NCBI RefSeq assembly: GCF_000715075.1 | Contig: NC_134095.1 | Span: 8,604,722-8,668,721 of the forward strand | Source of the DNA: Nicotiana tabacum | Taxonomy: Eukaryota > Streptophyta > Magnoliopsida > Solanales > Solanaceae | Direction: 5' to 3' | Length of the DNA stretch: 64,000 nucleotides | In this document: in pieces, positions 10,320 to 21,670 of the stretch | Numbering within the stretch: the first letter of the stretch is position 1 | Layout of the letters: the number at the start of each line of letters is the position of its first letter | The notes under the pieces: generated by a model | Databases searched by the model: none | What the model was told of the DNA's origin: nothing | The model's input: only the letters and a program-made list of their open reading frames with translations | Translations under genes and position numbers: made by a program

Positions 10320-11974
10320 CCAACTCAGGAACCTCAACAACAACTTGAATCAATTGCAACTAGCAGGCCAAAAAGGATAATAACAAAACCTATTCGTCTT
10401 ATAGAGACGATTGCTTGTGCCGCCTCAATTGTAGCTGATGATGTTCCTACCACTTATAAAGATGCAGTCCAAAGTTCAGAAGAAGATAAGTGGAGGATTG
10501 CCATGAATGATGAAATACAGTCTCTTCATCAGAATCATACATGGAGATTGGCCAATCTCCCGAAGGGAAAGAAAGCAATTGGGTGCAAATGGATATTTGC
10601 AAAAAAAGAAGGATTTCCTAACCAAGAAGATGTTCGCTACAAAGCAAGATTGGTGGCCAAAGGATATGCTAAAAAGGAAGGAATTGATTACAATGAAGTG
10701 TTTTCTCCAGTTGTAAAACATTCCTCCATTAGAATTATGTTGGCTTTGGTAGCACAGTTGGATTTGGAACTGGTTCAGATGGATGTAAAAACTGCGTTTT
10801 TACATGGAAACTTGAGGAAAAAATCTACATGACTCAGCCAGAAGGATTCAAAGTTGCTGGAAAGGAAAATATGGTGTGCAAACATGAAAAATCGTTATAC
10901 GGATTGAAACAATCTTCTAGACAATGGTACAAATGATTTGACAAGTTTATGTTGCGGCAAGGGTACAAGAGAAGCAAATACGATCATTGTGTGTATTTGT
11001 GCAAGCTTAAAGATGGTTCGTTTATATATATTCTCTTATATGTTGATGATATATTGATAGCTTCCAAGAATTTGGAAGAAATTGATAAGTTGAAGATTCA
11101 ACTAAAGAAGGAGTCCGAGATGAAGGATCTGGGTGAGGCAAAGAAAATTCTTGGCATGAAGATAATAAGAGATAGACGTTCAAAGAAACTCTGTTTATCT
11201 CAGAAAGAATATTTGAAAAGAGTACTACAGCGTTTTGGCATAGATGAAAAGACTAAGCCAGTTAGTACTCCACTTGCTCCCCATTTTAAGCTAAGTACTA
11301 CTATGTCACCAAAAGATGATGCTGAACATGAGTATATGTCAAAGGTACCATACACAAATGTTGTTGGTAGCTTGATGTATGCAATGGTCTGTACGAGACC
11401 TGGCATTTCACATGCTGTTGGAGTTATTAGCAGATATATGCATAATCCAAGAAAGGATCATTGGCAAGCTGTGAAGTGGATTCTACGGTATATTCATAAT
11501 ACTGTAGATTTTGGGTTAGTTTTTGAGCAGGAAGGCAATAAATCTGTAGTTGGATATTGTGTCTCAGATTTTGCGGGTGATCTGGACAAATGAAGATCAA
11601 CTACTGGTTATGTTTTTACTTTTGCAAAGGCACCAGTTAGTTGGAAGTCTACTTTGCAGTCAACAGTTGCTTTGTCTACAACAGAGGCAGAGTACATGGC
11701 TATTACAGAGGCTGTGAAGGAGGCAATTTGGCTTCAGGGGTTGCTAAAAGAGCTTGGTATTGGACAAAAACATATCACAATTTTTTGTGATAGTCAAAGT
11801 GCTATTCAATTAGCGAAGAACCAAGGTTATCATGCAAGGACGAAGCACATTGATGTTCGGTATCATTTCGTACGAGAAATCATAGAAGAAGGTGAAGTCA
11901 CGATGAAGAAAATTCATACTACGGAGAATCCTGCTGATATGCTGACAAAAGTGATAACTGCGGTCAAGTTTTAA
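10320..11974 (+). pseudogene. Copia copy 2 RT and RNase H, broken
   Basis: RT reads KAIGCKWIFAKKEG, LVAKGYAKKEGIDYNEVFSPVVK, then after a frameshift near 10815 DKFMLRQGYKRSKYDHC and the intact catalytic ILLYVDDILIASK (around 11040). RNase H includes QSTVALSTTEAEYMAITEA from 11654 and ends ADMLTKVITAVKF at 11974. A TGA near 11593 interrupts the two parts. Catalytic residues look better preserved than in copy 1. Confidence 0.9.
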
Positions 11975-12074
11975 CATTGTTTGGATTTGATCAACATTGT
12001 TGAACACTAAAGATTGAAGATGAAGACACAATCAAAATTTGTTATTGAGAGAAAATTGAAGATGTGGAATTTTG

Positions 12075-12088
12075 CCAAGGTGGAGATT
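12075..12088 (+). other. Copia copy 2 polypurine tract
   Basis: CCAAGGTGGAGATT directly precedes the 3' LTR and is identical to the tract of copy 1. Confidence 0.8.
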
Positions 12089-12435
12089 TGTTGAAATTGT
12101 CAAAAGTCCCACATCGGTGGGTGACAATTTTGGATGAGAATTTTTCCTTACAAAAGGAGGCATAATGTTTAGGATTAAGAAACACCTCTCATTTGCCTTC
12201 TTATCTTCTTAAGGCATTTGTATCTTATCTCTTTAATATTATTTCACTTGTATTTTTGGAGTGAAATAAAATATTGGTTGTGTCTGAGGAAGTAGGCAAA
12301 ATTGGCCGAACCTCGTAAATTCTGGTGTTCCTTTTATTGTTGTATTATTGTCTTATTTATTATTTAGTGGCTGCCATAATTTTTGGTATAGTAGTTGTGA
12401 CTCATTCACACTATATACATCTGGCTTACGCAACA
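12089..12435 (+). repeat. Copia copy 2, 3' LTR
   Basis: 347 bp matching 7504-7850. It holds a perfect plant snRNA upstream element, GTCCCACATCG (12106-12116), and 32 bp further a degraded TATA box TACAAAA (12149-12155). The element lies in an inverted repeat ATTGTCA ... TGACAAT. Confidence 0.93.
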
Positions 12436-12879
12436 ATAATTACTTACACTGAAATATTATAATTCTAAAAACCATGATACACAAACCTTGTTAGAGCACG
12501 CTAACAACTTCCATATGTGCAACAATAAATACAAAAAGGACGTTTATGTACGCTCACCAATTGAATGAAAAAATCAACGAACTGAATGTCCGATGAAAAA
12601 AAAAAGGAACGGAATCAGAAGCATTTATATTTTATGAAAAAAAAACAAAAAAACAAAACTGTAAGATGAAGTGCGCAAACTTAAGCTAATAGGAATATAA
12701 TTTACCACCAAGGAGTATGGTAGATGGATGATATATTTCTACTCTTAACGAGAGATCTCGGTCCTAGAAAAGGATTATATAACTGCTTGGTGCTAAATTA
12801 TACCTCTACTCTTAAGATGAGTTACGGTTGAGCTATATATGCCAAAGGATTATATGTGTTAGAATTGATAGGGGAATTT
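12436..12879. other. Non-coding stretch, possibly LINE 3' untranslated region
   Basis: No coding segment is visible. By position it follows the end of the LINE zinc-knuckle region on the minus strand, so it may be the LINE 3' UTR, but no poly(A) tail or target duplication was found. Confidence 0.3.
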
Positions 12880-14998
12880 GAGTGTTATTCGGTAGGTTAG
12901 TGATTGTTGTAGAGGTACAAATTTTTTATCCAGTCTAACGTAGTAGAGGCCGATGTGCTAATGTTTATAACTCACCAAATGGTAATGTTCATTGGGCATT
13001 GGAAGAATATAAGGTTTATGTTTTCCTCAATGCCACAGTGTGGGTAGTTACTAGAGGCTATTATATTCCTTTGATAGAGTATTGTGGCAATGGGAAGTCG
13101 TTGGTGTACTAGAAGCCAGAGAAAGGTTTTTAGCTTGTTGTGACATTGTGCTTTCCATATCCAATTATGGTCAAAGTTACTTATACTTAGATTTGTTTCA
13201 GAAAGTTTGATGAATAGGTTGTACGCAGATTTTGTTGTGAAATTTTCATCCTCCCGTTCTTTTCAGAAGAATGTATCATTTGTGTTGTCGGAGATAGGTA
13301 TATATGTCTGTGATACTAGGTCAGAGTGCATGTGGAAGGTTGTAGGGGAGAGCGTCGATGTTCCATTTTTTTATTATCGATAATATGAGATAGGCTTTTG
13401 TTAAAATCCTCTTTATTTAGGGGGCCTTGTACTAATTCCCTTAGTGTGTGTTTTCCTAAGATCCATCTATATTCCCAAATATTTATGTGTCTATCATTGG
13501 CAACATTCCATGTTAATCATTTGGAGAACAACCTGTACGTTTTCGAAGTGCTTTTCCAATGATACGAGTCATTGTTTTTAGAGGTCATAGTAGTTCTTTG
13601 CCTATTGCTAAGATATTTACCGTTAATCACTTTAACCTAGAGGGAGTCAGGGATGGAATAGAACCTCCATAAGATACTTGAAAGAAGAGCGATAATTTTA
13701 TCTTTTGCTTTGTAAAGACCAAGACCTCCTTCTCGCTTAGGCGTTGTTACCGTATCCCAATCAATATGGAGCAGTTTCTTGTGGTCTCTAGTAGAGCCCT
13801 ATAGGAAATCACGTTATGCGATCAATATTGTTTCTAGTTTTTGAGGGGAGAAGGTTAAGTTGCATTGAGTGGGTGGGAATGGAAGAAAGTGTTGATTGGA
13901 TAAGTGTTAGTCTCCCTGCTAAAGTTAAAAGTTATGCTTTCTAACTTTTTAGTCTGGTGTTAATTCTATCAAACAGGAATGGGTAGTATGAGCTTTTTGG
14001 GTGTAAGTTGGTAATGGGGATCCCCAGGTATTTTCCTACATTAGTTGTTATCCTAATGTTTAAGATCATGGTAGCTAGGCTTGTTTGGACTTGGGGTTTT
14101 ACATTTGAGGAAAAAAGCAGTTTAGATTTTGTAAAGTTAATTAATTGACCTGATTGATGGGATATGAAATTGAATACACCCTCCCTCCATTCCAATTTAT
14201 GTGACTGGGACAATATTTAAGAAAAAATGAAGACTTTTAGAATTTGTGGTCTTAAACAAGTCAAAAAGGGGTCCAGAGTATTTGTGGCTATAAAAGCTTC
14301 TCGGTAAGAGTAGAACTGAAAATTTAAGCTAAATTGTTACCAAATTTAGAAAGAGGTCAATTTTTTTTTTTGGAACGAACTAAAAAAAAAATATGTTCAC
14401 ATAAACCGGAACGGAGGGAGTACTTTATAATAAAAGTTGCATTAGTGTTGTCCGCCTCTGAAAAATGAATCATCAACAAATAGGAGGTGGGATATGGTGG
14501 GACCATCATGGATTAATTTAATAGATTTCCATGTCAGAATATCTATTTCATGATCAATGCATATTGTTAAAGAATGCATATAAATTATGAATATGTAAGG
14601 TGAAAGGGGGTGGCCTTGACGAATACCCCTAGAAGGTTCAAAATATTCGATATGCTTTCCTTTAGCAATGATTGATGTTGAAGTAGTTGATACACAGTTC
14701 ATGATTAGAGTTACTAGGTATGGTGAAAAATTTAGTGCTTGGAGCGAGCTTCTAACGAAAGACCATTCATATTTGTCAAAAGCCTTTTCCAAGTCGATCT
14801 TGAGCATCATTTTTCCAATGCTACCAGCACCTTTCATGAAAGAGTGGATGACTTCTTGTACAATTATTGCATTAATAGCTCTCCTTCCTGGAATAAAGCT
14901 ATATTGATTAGGACTAATTATATTGTTGAGAAATGGGTGCATACGATTTACTAAAATCTTTGTAATTATTTGTACATTGTATTACATAAGCTGATGAG
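12880..14998 (-). pseudogene. L1-type LINE, RT and C-terminal zinc region (3' block)
   Basis: On the minus strand, 14998 downward reads RLISLCNTMYK then MHPFLNNIISPNQYSFIPGRRAINAI, KIDLEKAFDKYEW, RGIRQGHPLSPYIF and the catalytic HLLFVDDS (about 14470). After a MITE it resumes with SGQLINFTKSKLLF and TNVGKYLGIPI (14213-13941). Further on come KREGGLGLYKAKD (about 13740), IWEYRWILGKHTLRELVQGP (about 13450) and a zf-RVT-like region (TKSAYNLF ... FLWLLVHQRLP ... CPHC-like) to about 12880. Many frameshifts and stops. The matching 5' block is at 40765-43945; the break between them is a solo LTR that holds the Ogre element. Confidence 0.88.
14180..14420. mobile_element. Stowaway-like MITE inside the LINE
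   Basis: About 240 bp with terminal inverted repeats: CTCCCTCCATTCCAATTTAT at the left and its near-complement TCACATAAACCGGAACGGAG at the right, followed by TA. The ends match the common CTCCCTCCGTTTCA Stowaway type. It interrupts the LINE just after the RT FVDD motif. The left TA is separated from the repeat by CACC, so the left edge is slightly damaged. Confidence 0.8.
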
Positions 14999-15003
14999 CC
15001 TAT

Positions 15004-15006
15004 TGA
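15004..15006 (+). mobile_element. First three bases (TGA) of the Athila-like solo LTR
   Basis: The LTR whose body lies at 39508-40759 starts here. CCTAT at 14999-15003 is repeated at 40760-40764. The Ogre element entered three bases inside the LTR, duplicating ATTGA (15002-15006 and 39503-39507). Confidence 0.8.
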
Positions 15007-18000
15007 TGTCACACCTCCTTTTTGCGCGCCTACCCCGAAGGATAAATGCGTGAGGGAGTTTTTCCAATTTAATTGACAATACTCGAAATATGGGATTATT
15101 TATTTATTTCAGAGTCGCCACTTGGGAAAGGTTTAGCTTTTGGTGTCCCAAGTCACCGGTTTATCTTGAATCCCAATTCGAGGAAAAAAAATTCGACTTT
15201 CCAAATGAAGTCTGCGAACCAGAAATTCTAAGTAAGGAATTCTGTTGACCCAAGGGAAGGTGTTAGGCATCCCGAATCCCGTGGTTTTAGCACAGTCGCT
15301 TAAATTGTTGTAATGGCTAAATATCTGATTTTTATACATGTTATAACTTGTGTGCTTTTATTAAATTTAAACCGCTTTTATTATTATTTTTTAATAGAAT
15401 TGCAACGTCGTGAAAATGCATCTCGAACCACGTCATAATCAATGCACCCATGGTTGTTAATACGTTCCGACTCCGTTGAGATTTGGATTTGGGTCACATA
15501 AATGCGCACCCGAATTTAAGCATGTAATTTAATTAAAATCGCGTCTAAAGTGTCTAACGCGTTATTATCTTTGGGGAAAACCGTGAAGTTCGCTAGACGG
15601 CCCATCCCAGAAAATCTAAGTATTTATTATGACCAATTATTGAGGGTCCCGCAATTTGCATTTTTATTTGGCGAGGCTCGTCTCATTATTCTTAAAAGGA
15701 TAATCTTAGAATGACTACATTTTCTATTTTTCGTTCGTCTCAAAAATGAAAGAAGAAAAATATATATGCTAATTAAATCACATGCTTGGCAAGTTCGGGC
15801 CTCTTATCAATTATTAGATTACAAAGATGCTAACGTAAAATTGCGATCGAATTTGCCCAAAAGAAAATTGTTTTGTGCCTTATTCTATAATTGATCATTA
15901 CCAAATGAAATTATAAATAAAATATGGAATTGACAAACGCTATCGTCGAAACAAACAAATTATTCTTTAACTAATTTAGACTTCATATTATTAGACGAAT
16001 TGAACCATTGGAACTAATTATTATTTTTTTAAAACTATTTTAAAATGAACCAACCTTGATTACCAACACATTCGAGGGTTATTAAACTTGATAGACACTT
16101 TGAAAATCTATTACATTTAAAGGAACTCTAACAAACCTTGTTCGAAATCAACTCATGCCTATTAAACTAAACTACGTGAGTTATTAATGAATTCCCTTAA
16201 GCACGAATTGAATTACGACACACTGTCTAAGAATAAGATATCTAATGCTGTTTGAACTTGAATCGTATTAAACTATACTAAACAACTGTATTAATACCAA
16301 TTCCAAATTACGCCAGCCCAAGACAATCCAAAACTAAATACAGATGAAATCGAAATTAGTTCACTACTCGACTGTTTAACTATTAATTGTAAGATAACGG
16401 ATCTAGAACTAGTTAATTCTGTTGTTAAAGCTTTCAGTTAAACTAATTACGTTATTAAAGTTATTGACTAAACAAAATTTAGCAAACTAGATAGTTCATT
16501 AACAAACCAAAACCAAATCAAATTATACAGTTTACCTTCCCAAACGGTATCGAACAAAAATAAACTTATATTAATTACACATCAACTAATATCTATTTTG
16601 AAAACACAGATGCGGGATAAACTACATAAGCACAGATGTGGAGGCCAAAGCATGAATACTTCCATTTTTCAATCTTTCAACTCAAAGTTACATCAAAACT
16701 TAATTCGAATGTGTACCTAAATTGGAAAGTGAGAAGAAGGAGAGGTGAATCAGTAGCAGCAGATAACAAATAACAGTAGTGGCACTAGAATCAGCAGTGT
16801 GGGACAAATAAGATATAACCCAGTGAAACTCAGAGATCCAGAAATGTTTTAGAAAAGAAAATCCCAAAGAGCTGAACAAATTGTCTCAAAATCAATTCGA
16901 AATAGATCAAACACCAACTTGAAATCAACTGGGACAAATCTGACAACAAACAGCTCAAACCAAACAAACCTAGAATAGCTTTGGTTAGGCCTAAATCTCA
17001 AACTGAATATGAACAATGGAACAATGCCCTTTTCTGGAATTTTAGAGTTTTTCCAGGGGTTTTCTTTCTGCCCTTTTTTAAGTTTTTGCTCTCCAGAACT
17101 CTCTCCTCTTTTTTTGTTCTCTTTTGTCTCTTTTATATGCCTATTAGAAGAGAAGAACCTCCTTTTTCAAAGACAGGCTGCCCTGGCTTAAAATAACTCC
17201 TCATGGCTGTCATTTCCACTTAGGATTCTCTAGGCATGGAGTTTTTCCTATTTTTAATCTCCTGAAGTTCAAAAATGTAGTGAATATCCTCCTGTACAGC
17301 AGGTTCCACTGCCATTCTTATGTGCATTTTCAGCTTTTTATCATTAAACCCATGCTGTTACTGATTTTCAGCTACTAAAGGCATTTAACATATTATCACT
17401 CCCACTATTGATCACTTAATTTCATTAGTTTAATTAATATTTTAGTACCCTACTGTCAGCCCATTAACACTTAAGCATTTCAAAACTTTTAAACTCCAGA
17501 ATACCCCTGAAAACTCCTGTGATTTATGGTATTACCTTTAAGCTTAGAAGTCTGAAGTTATAGCCTATATAAGCTTACTCCTAAGACTGGTTTCAGGTTA
17601 AACTTACAGTTCTACATCTATATCCAATTCATTCATTCATTGATTCAAACTCAGTCAAACAGGGGTTAATCCAATGGCATGAGTTGGTCATATTGGGAAC
17701 CAATCCTGACCAACTCAAAGCCAAAGGATCAAGCAGGCAATTGAGAATGCAAACAAAGATCAAAACGATACTGAAACCAGCATATTGATACGAGTTTTTC
17801 TTAACATAGAGAAGAGGAATCATGCTAGAAATTCTACTGGAATGAGCAGACTCATATTTTCTAGTTTTTCAAGTGAGTTTAGTTGATGACACTTACTTAA
17901 TTAACCATATGAGCTACAACAGATAGCTAACAAACAATAACGAAATATATCAAGCAGGTCACCAGATGGCTTTCAGTGACTTTGGACGCAATAGGGGATT

Positions 18001-19579
18001 TTAACACGAACTTAACTATCCGATGATTCTTAACAGGTTGGACACATAATTCACTGTAAGTACAAGTAACAAACAATCAGAAGAAAAATGACTAATAAAA
18101 GGTCTTATGAAGACGGACAAAATTGAAAGGAAATAATAGAAAAAAAATCAAACAAATTAACTAAACATGCAAGCAAATACAAGTAGAACACAAACAAGAA
18201 CAGAAGGAAAAGAAACTTATCTCGGAAGATTAAGAACAAAACGAACCAGGCTCGAACTGGACTCGACCTCTTTTGAGGTCGAACGGACTTTAAGCGAAGT
18301 GTTCTCAACTGAGAACAACTCGATTAAGGTCTATTAGACCCCAACCTTTCATTAATTTGGTCAAAACACCCATGGTGTTGTGTTCTAGGGTTTACACAAT
18401 TGATCTGGGGCTTGAAGCTCTCTGGTTAGATTCGAACCAAACCAGGCTTGGTTTGGTTACGAGGAAGGTCGGGGGAGTCACTGGTACGAATTTGGGGTGG
18501 ATTGGCATAGGCTGAGGTTTGGGTCGAATCTTCAAATGAAGATTCAAGACAATGTAGGTTGATTCGAGACAAGGGAGCAACATATTTGGAACGGAGGTGG
18601 TCAGACGGCTTAGGGGTGTTAGTTTGGTGACTGGTGGCGTTGATGCCGCCGGGTTTCAAGCGACGGGGTATGGTGGCGGCGCTAGGGTTTCATGGGGTCA
18701 TCTGGTTCGTTGAGAGAGACGAAGAGAGGGTGGGTAGCTTAGGGGGTGTGGGTTGCGTTTGAAAACATATATAGCGGGTGGAGGTTTGATCCTGGTCGTT
18801 GGATCAAGAATGATCAACGGCCAAGATCTTTCACTTGGGTGAAACGGTGTCGTGTGATTTAAGTGAGACTGGGTCGGTCTCTGGGGTTAAGTGGGTCGGG
18901 TATCAGGGAGAGCCTGGAGCCGTTGGATTGGATGGGATGAACGGCTCTGATTGGTCATGCCCAAACGACGTTGTTTGGATTAATGAGAGAGCTGAACTGG
19001 ACCGTTAGATCTGTTTGACCAACGGTCCAGATGGAAGGTGCCAAGACGGCGTCGTTCCTTGTGTCTAAGGGACGGACTGGATCAATGTGTTTTGGGCCTA
19101 ATTTTCCTTGGGTTTAAAATGAGCCCAGGTCCGAATTTTTCTCAATTTTTGCAGTCTTTTCTTTTCCTTCTTTAATTTCTAATTAAAAAACACAATTTCT
19201 AATTAAATTGTAAAATCAAAAATAAACTACACAAAAATTAATTAACACTTACAACAATCAACACACAAATTAAAATATTTAATTAAAATAAAATCACACA
19301 GTGACGACAAATAAAAGAAAAAAATAAATATTTTTGCGATTTTCCTTTTAGAACCAAACTATGATTTTATTAATTCCTAAATGCACAATTAAATCCTAAA
19401 TATGCATGCAACATTTATTTCTTATATTTTATGATTAACTACAACAAAGCAAACATTTACGGACAAAAATAATTACCAAAAATGTCACGCAAATTCTCGA
19501 AATTGTACTCGAAAGTAACTTGTTTTATTTTCGATTTTTTTTGGAGTAATTTTCGTGAAGCAAAAATCACGTGCTCACA
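15007..19579 (-). repeat. Ogre 3' LTR (4,573 bp)
   Basis: Starts TGTCACACCTCC on the plus strand and ends GTGCTCACA; matches 34929-39502 end to end. It has only short chance ORFs and no recognisable protein. A GC-rich part (about 18400-19080) lies near the sense 5' side, with an AT-rich stretch at 19100-19480. Confidence 0.95.
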
Positions 19580-19592
19580 TCTGCCCCTCTTT
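19580..19592 (-). other. Ogre polypurine tract
   Basis: The sense strand reads AAAGAGGGGCAGA immediately before the 3' LTR, as expected for plus-strand priming. Confidence 0.8.
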
Positions 19593-19697
19593 GTCCGAAA
19601 ACACGAAGAGTTTTCGTGCAAAGATAAAGTGAGTGGATACAAGCGATTTTTGCCCGTTGGAATACTCCGTGTGAAGCATTTTTGAAAGATTTGACCG

Positions 19698-19757
19698 AAC
19701 CTTTGCTTCAGAGGTTTCCTACATATCCTGGGCTAAACAGGAATCATGTCAATGTAG
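19698..19757. other. Ogre three-helix module, copy D
   Basis: Plus-strand helices: H1 AACCT (19698-19702) with AGGTT (19712-19716); H2 CTACAT (19719-19724) with ATGTAG (19752-19757); H3 TCCTG (19726-19730) with CAGGA (19738-19742), nested in H2. Followed by TTCGGG. It lies about 105 nt from the polypurine tract. See copies at 22979, 30780 and 33570. Confidence 0.6.
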
Positions 19758-20329
19758 TTCGGGAAGTTTTGGTAGCTGGGACTATCATTGGACTGCAATT
19801 TTACTGTTATTGCTGTTGCTGCTGCCGCTACTGCTTTACCGACCTCCTTATTACAACCAAGGAAAATTGAAACAAAACTAGCTACCTATGCCTGTCAACC
19901 ACTAGTTACAAGATTCCTATCTATGATACTTTTGCAACTTGATCTTGAGTCTTAGCTGAATCTGTTTGTAGACTTCGATCCGAATCTTGATGCTGGCAAG
20001 TTGTAGGCGCTTGTTTATTTCTGCAGCATTGAGTGAAACGGGATTGGCGGAGCTCGTGACTTCAATTAGATTTTGAGCGATCCGCACTTTGTTTGCTCCA
20101 ATATTTGGGAACATATTCTTTTTGTTCTTTTCTTCCTTTCTTTATTCTGGATTGAGACTCACTCCATAGGTCATCTCGATCCCTGTGCCTCGAGGTCAAA
20201 CCTTCTCAGACATCAAAACAAACAAACGAAACGAAAATTTTCTTCCCCAGTTTCACAAGGAAAATTTCGTGAGTTAATTGCCATAAAAATCTACAGAATT
20301 GATGAGGGGATGGGAAACCTCAAGTCTAA

Positions 20330-21457
20330 AAGGCGCAAATCAGGGATTGGAGCCCTAATGTTTGCAAAAGGCAAAACTCTCAACTCAGGGATTGGAGCCC
20401 TAATATTGGCTAAAAAGGGAAAACCGCTCTACTCAGGGATTGGAGCCCTAATGTCGGCTAAAAGAAAATTGTTCAACTCAGGGATTGGAGCCCTAATGTT
20501 GGCTAAAGGAAAATTGCTCAACTCAGGGATTGGAGCCCTAATGTCGGCTAAAAGGAAAATCGCTCAACTCAGGGATTGGAGCCCTAATGTCGGCTAAAGG
20601 AAAATCGCTCAACTCAGGGTTTGGAGCCCTAATGTCGGCTAAAAGAAAATTGCTCAACTCAGGGATTGGAGCCCTAATGTCGGCTAAAAGAAAATCGCTC
20701 AAATAAGGGATTGGAGCCCTAATGTCGGCTAAAGGAAAATCGCTCAACTCAGGGATTGGAGCCCTAATATCGGCTAAAAGGAAAATCGCTCAACTCAGGG
20801 ATTGGAGCCCCAATGTCGTCTAAAGGAAAATTGCTCAACTCAGGGATTGGAGCCCTAATGTCGGCTAAAGGAAAATCGCTCAACTCAGGGATTGGAGCCC
20901 TAATGTCGGCTAAAAGAAAATCGCTCAACTCAGGGATTGGAGCCCTAATGTCGGCTAAGAGGAAATTGCTCAACTCATGGATTGGAGCCCTAATGTCGGC
21001 TAAAAGAAAATCTCTCTCAACTCAGAGATTGGAGCCCTAATGTCGGCTAAAAGAAAATCGCTCAACTCAGGGATTGGAGCCCTAATGTCGGCTAAAGGAA
21101 AATCGCTCAACTCAGGGATTGGAGCCCTAATGTCGGCTAAAGGAAAATCGCTCAACTCAGGGATTGGAGCCCTAATGTCGGCTAAAAGAAAATCGCTCAA
21201 CTCAGGGATTGGAGCCCTAATGTCGGCTAAAAGAAAATCGCTCAACTCAGGGATTGGAGCCCTAATGTCGGCTAAAGGAAAATCGCTCAACTCAGGGATT
21301 GGAGCCCTAATGTCGACTAAAAGAAAATCGCTCAACTCAGGGATTGGAGCCCTAATGTCGGCTAAAAGAAAATCGCTCAACTCAGGGATTAGAGCCCTAA
21401 TGTCGGCTAAAAGAAAAATCGCTCAACTCAGGGATTGGAGCCCTAATGTCGGCTAAA
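20330..21457. repeat. 45-bp minisatellite in the Ogre 3' region, about 25 copies
   Basis: The unit is about CTCAACTCAGGGATTGGAGC followed by CCTAATGTCGGCTAAAGGAA and AATCG (45 bp). Copies differ mainly at the GGAAAA/AGAAAA and TCG/TTG sites; the first copies are the most irregular. As 45 is a multiple of three and the unit lacks stops in some frames, long repetitive ORFs appear on both strands; they are a by-product. Each unit has an AGGG ... CCCT inverted repeat. Confidence 0.95.
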
Positions 21458-21460
21458 GGT

Positions 21461-21670
21461 GACTAGGGAATGGAGGCCCTATGTCTAAAAATTTCAACTT
21501 AGGGATTGGAGCCCTAATGTTGGCAAAAGGCGACTAGGGAATGGAGGCCCTATGTCTAAAAATTTCAACTTAGGGATTGGAGCCCTAATATTGATAAAGA
21601 CGACTAGGGAATGGAGGCCCTATGTCTAAAATCTCAACTTAGGGATTGGAGCCCTAATGTTGGCGAAAAA
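21461..21670. repeat. 70-bp higher-order repeat, three copies
   Basis: Directly after the 45-bp array the unit changes to 70-71 bp, starting GACTAGGGAATGGAGGCCCT (21461, 21532, 21602). It combines a new 25-bp piece with a shortened form of the 45-bp unit (TTAGGGATTGGAGCCCTAAT). Confidence 0.9.

Larger units (their letters stand above)
7504..12435 (+). mobile_element. Copia LTR retrotransposon, copy 2, complete but defective
   Basis: A 4,932-bp element of the same family as copy 1, on the plus strand, with two 347-bp LTRs, TG...CA ends, primer-binding site and polypurine tract. Flanks are AAAAT (7499-7503) and ATAAT (12436-12440), a target duplication with one mismatch. Its coding region has small deletions and frameshifts in gag and the zinc knuckle, a frameshift near 9540, another near 10060, and a few stops, so it cannot act alone. 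Compared with copy 1 most codons are intact, so each copy helps identify the other's damage. Confidence 0.93.

Noticed and set aside
16981..17196. Open frames of 60-80 residues in the Ogre LTRs (also 18105-18659, 36899-37114, 38028-38506, 38758-38991)
   Set aside because: Short, in both LTR copies only because the LTRs are duplicates, no recognisable domain, different stops in the two copies.
20538..21456. Long open frames on both strands with LADIRAPIPELSD or GIGALMSAKRKSLNS repeats
   Set aside because: They are read-throughs of a 45-bp tandem repeat whose length is a multiple of three. No start context, no conserved protein, and copies carry substitutions without codon bias.
20350..21660. 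Telomere-like CCCTAA in every 45-bp unit
   Set aside because: The plant telomere unit CCCTAAA is not present in tandem; CCCTAAT occurs once per unit as part of a short inverted repeat.
20330..21670. CRISPR-like look of regular repeats
   Set aside because: There are no unique spacers; the whole unit is repeated, and the DNA is from a plant.
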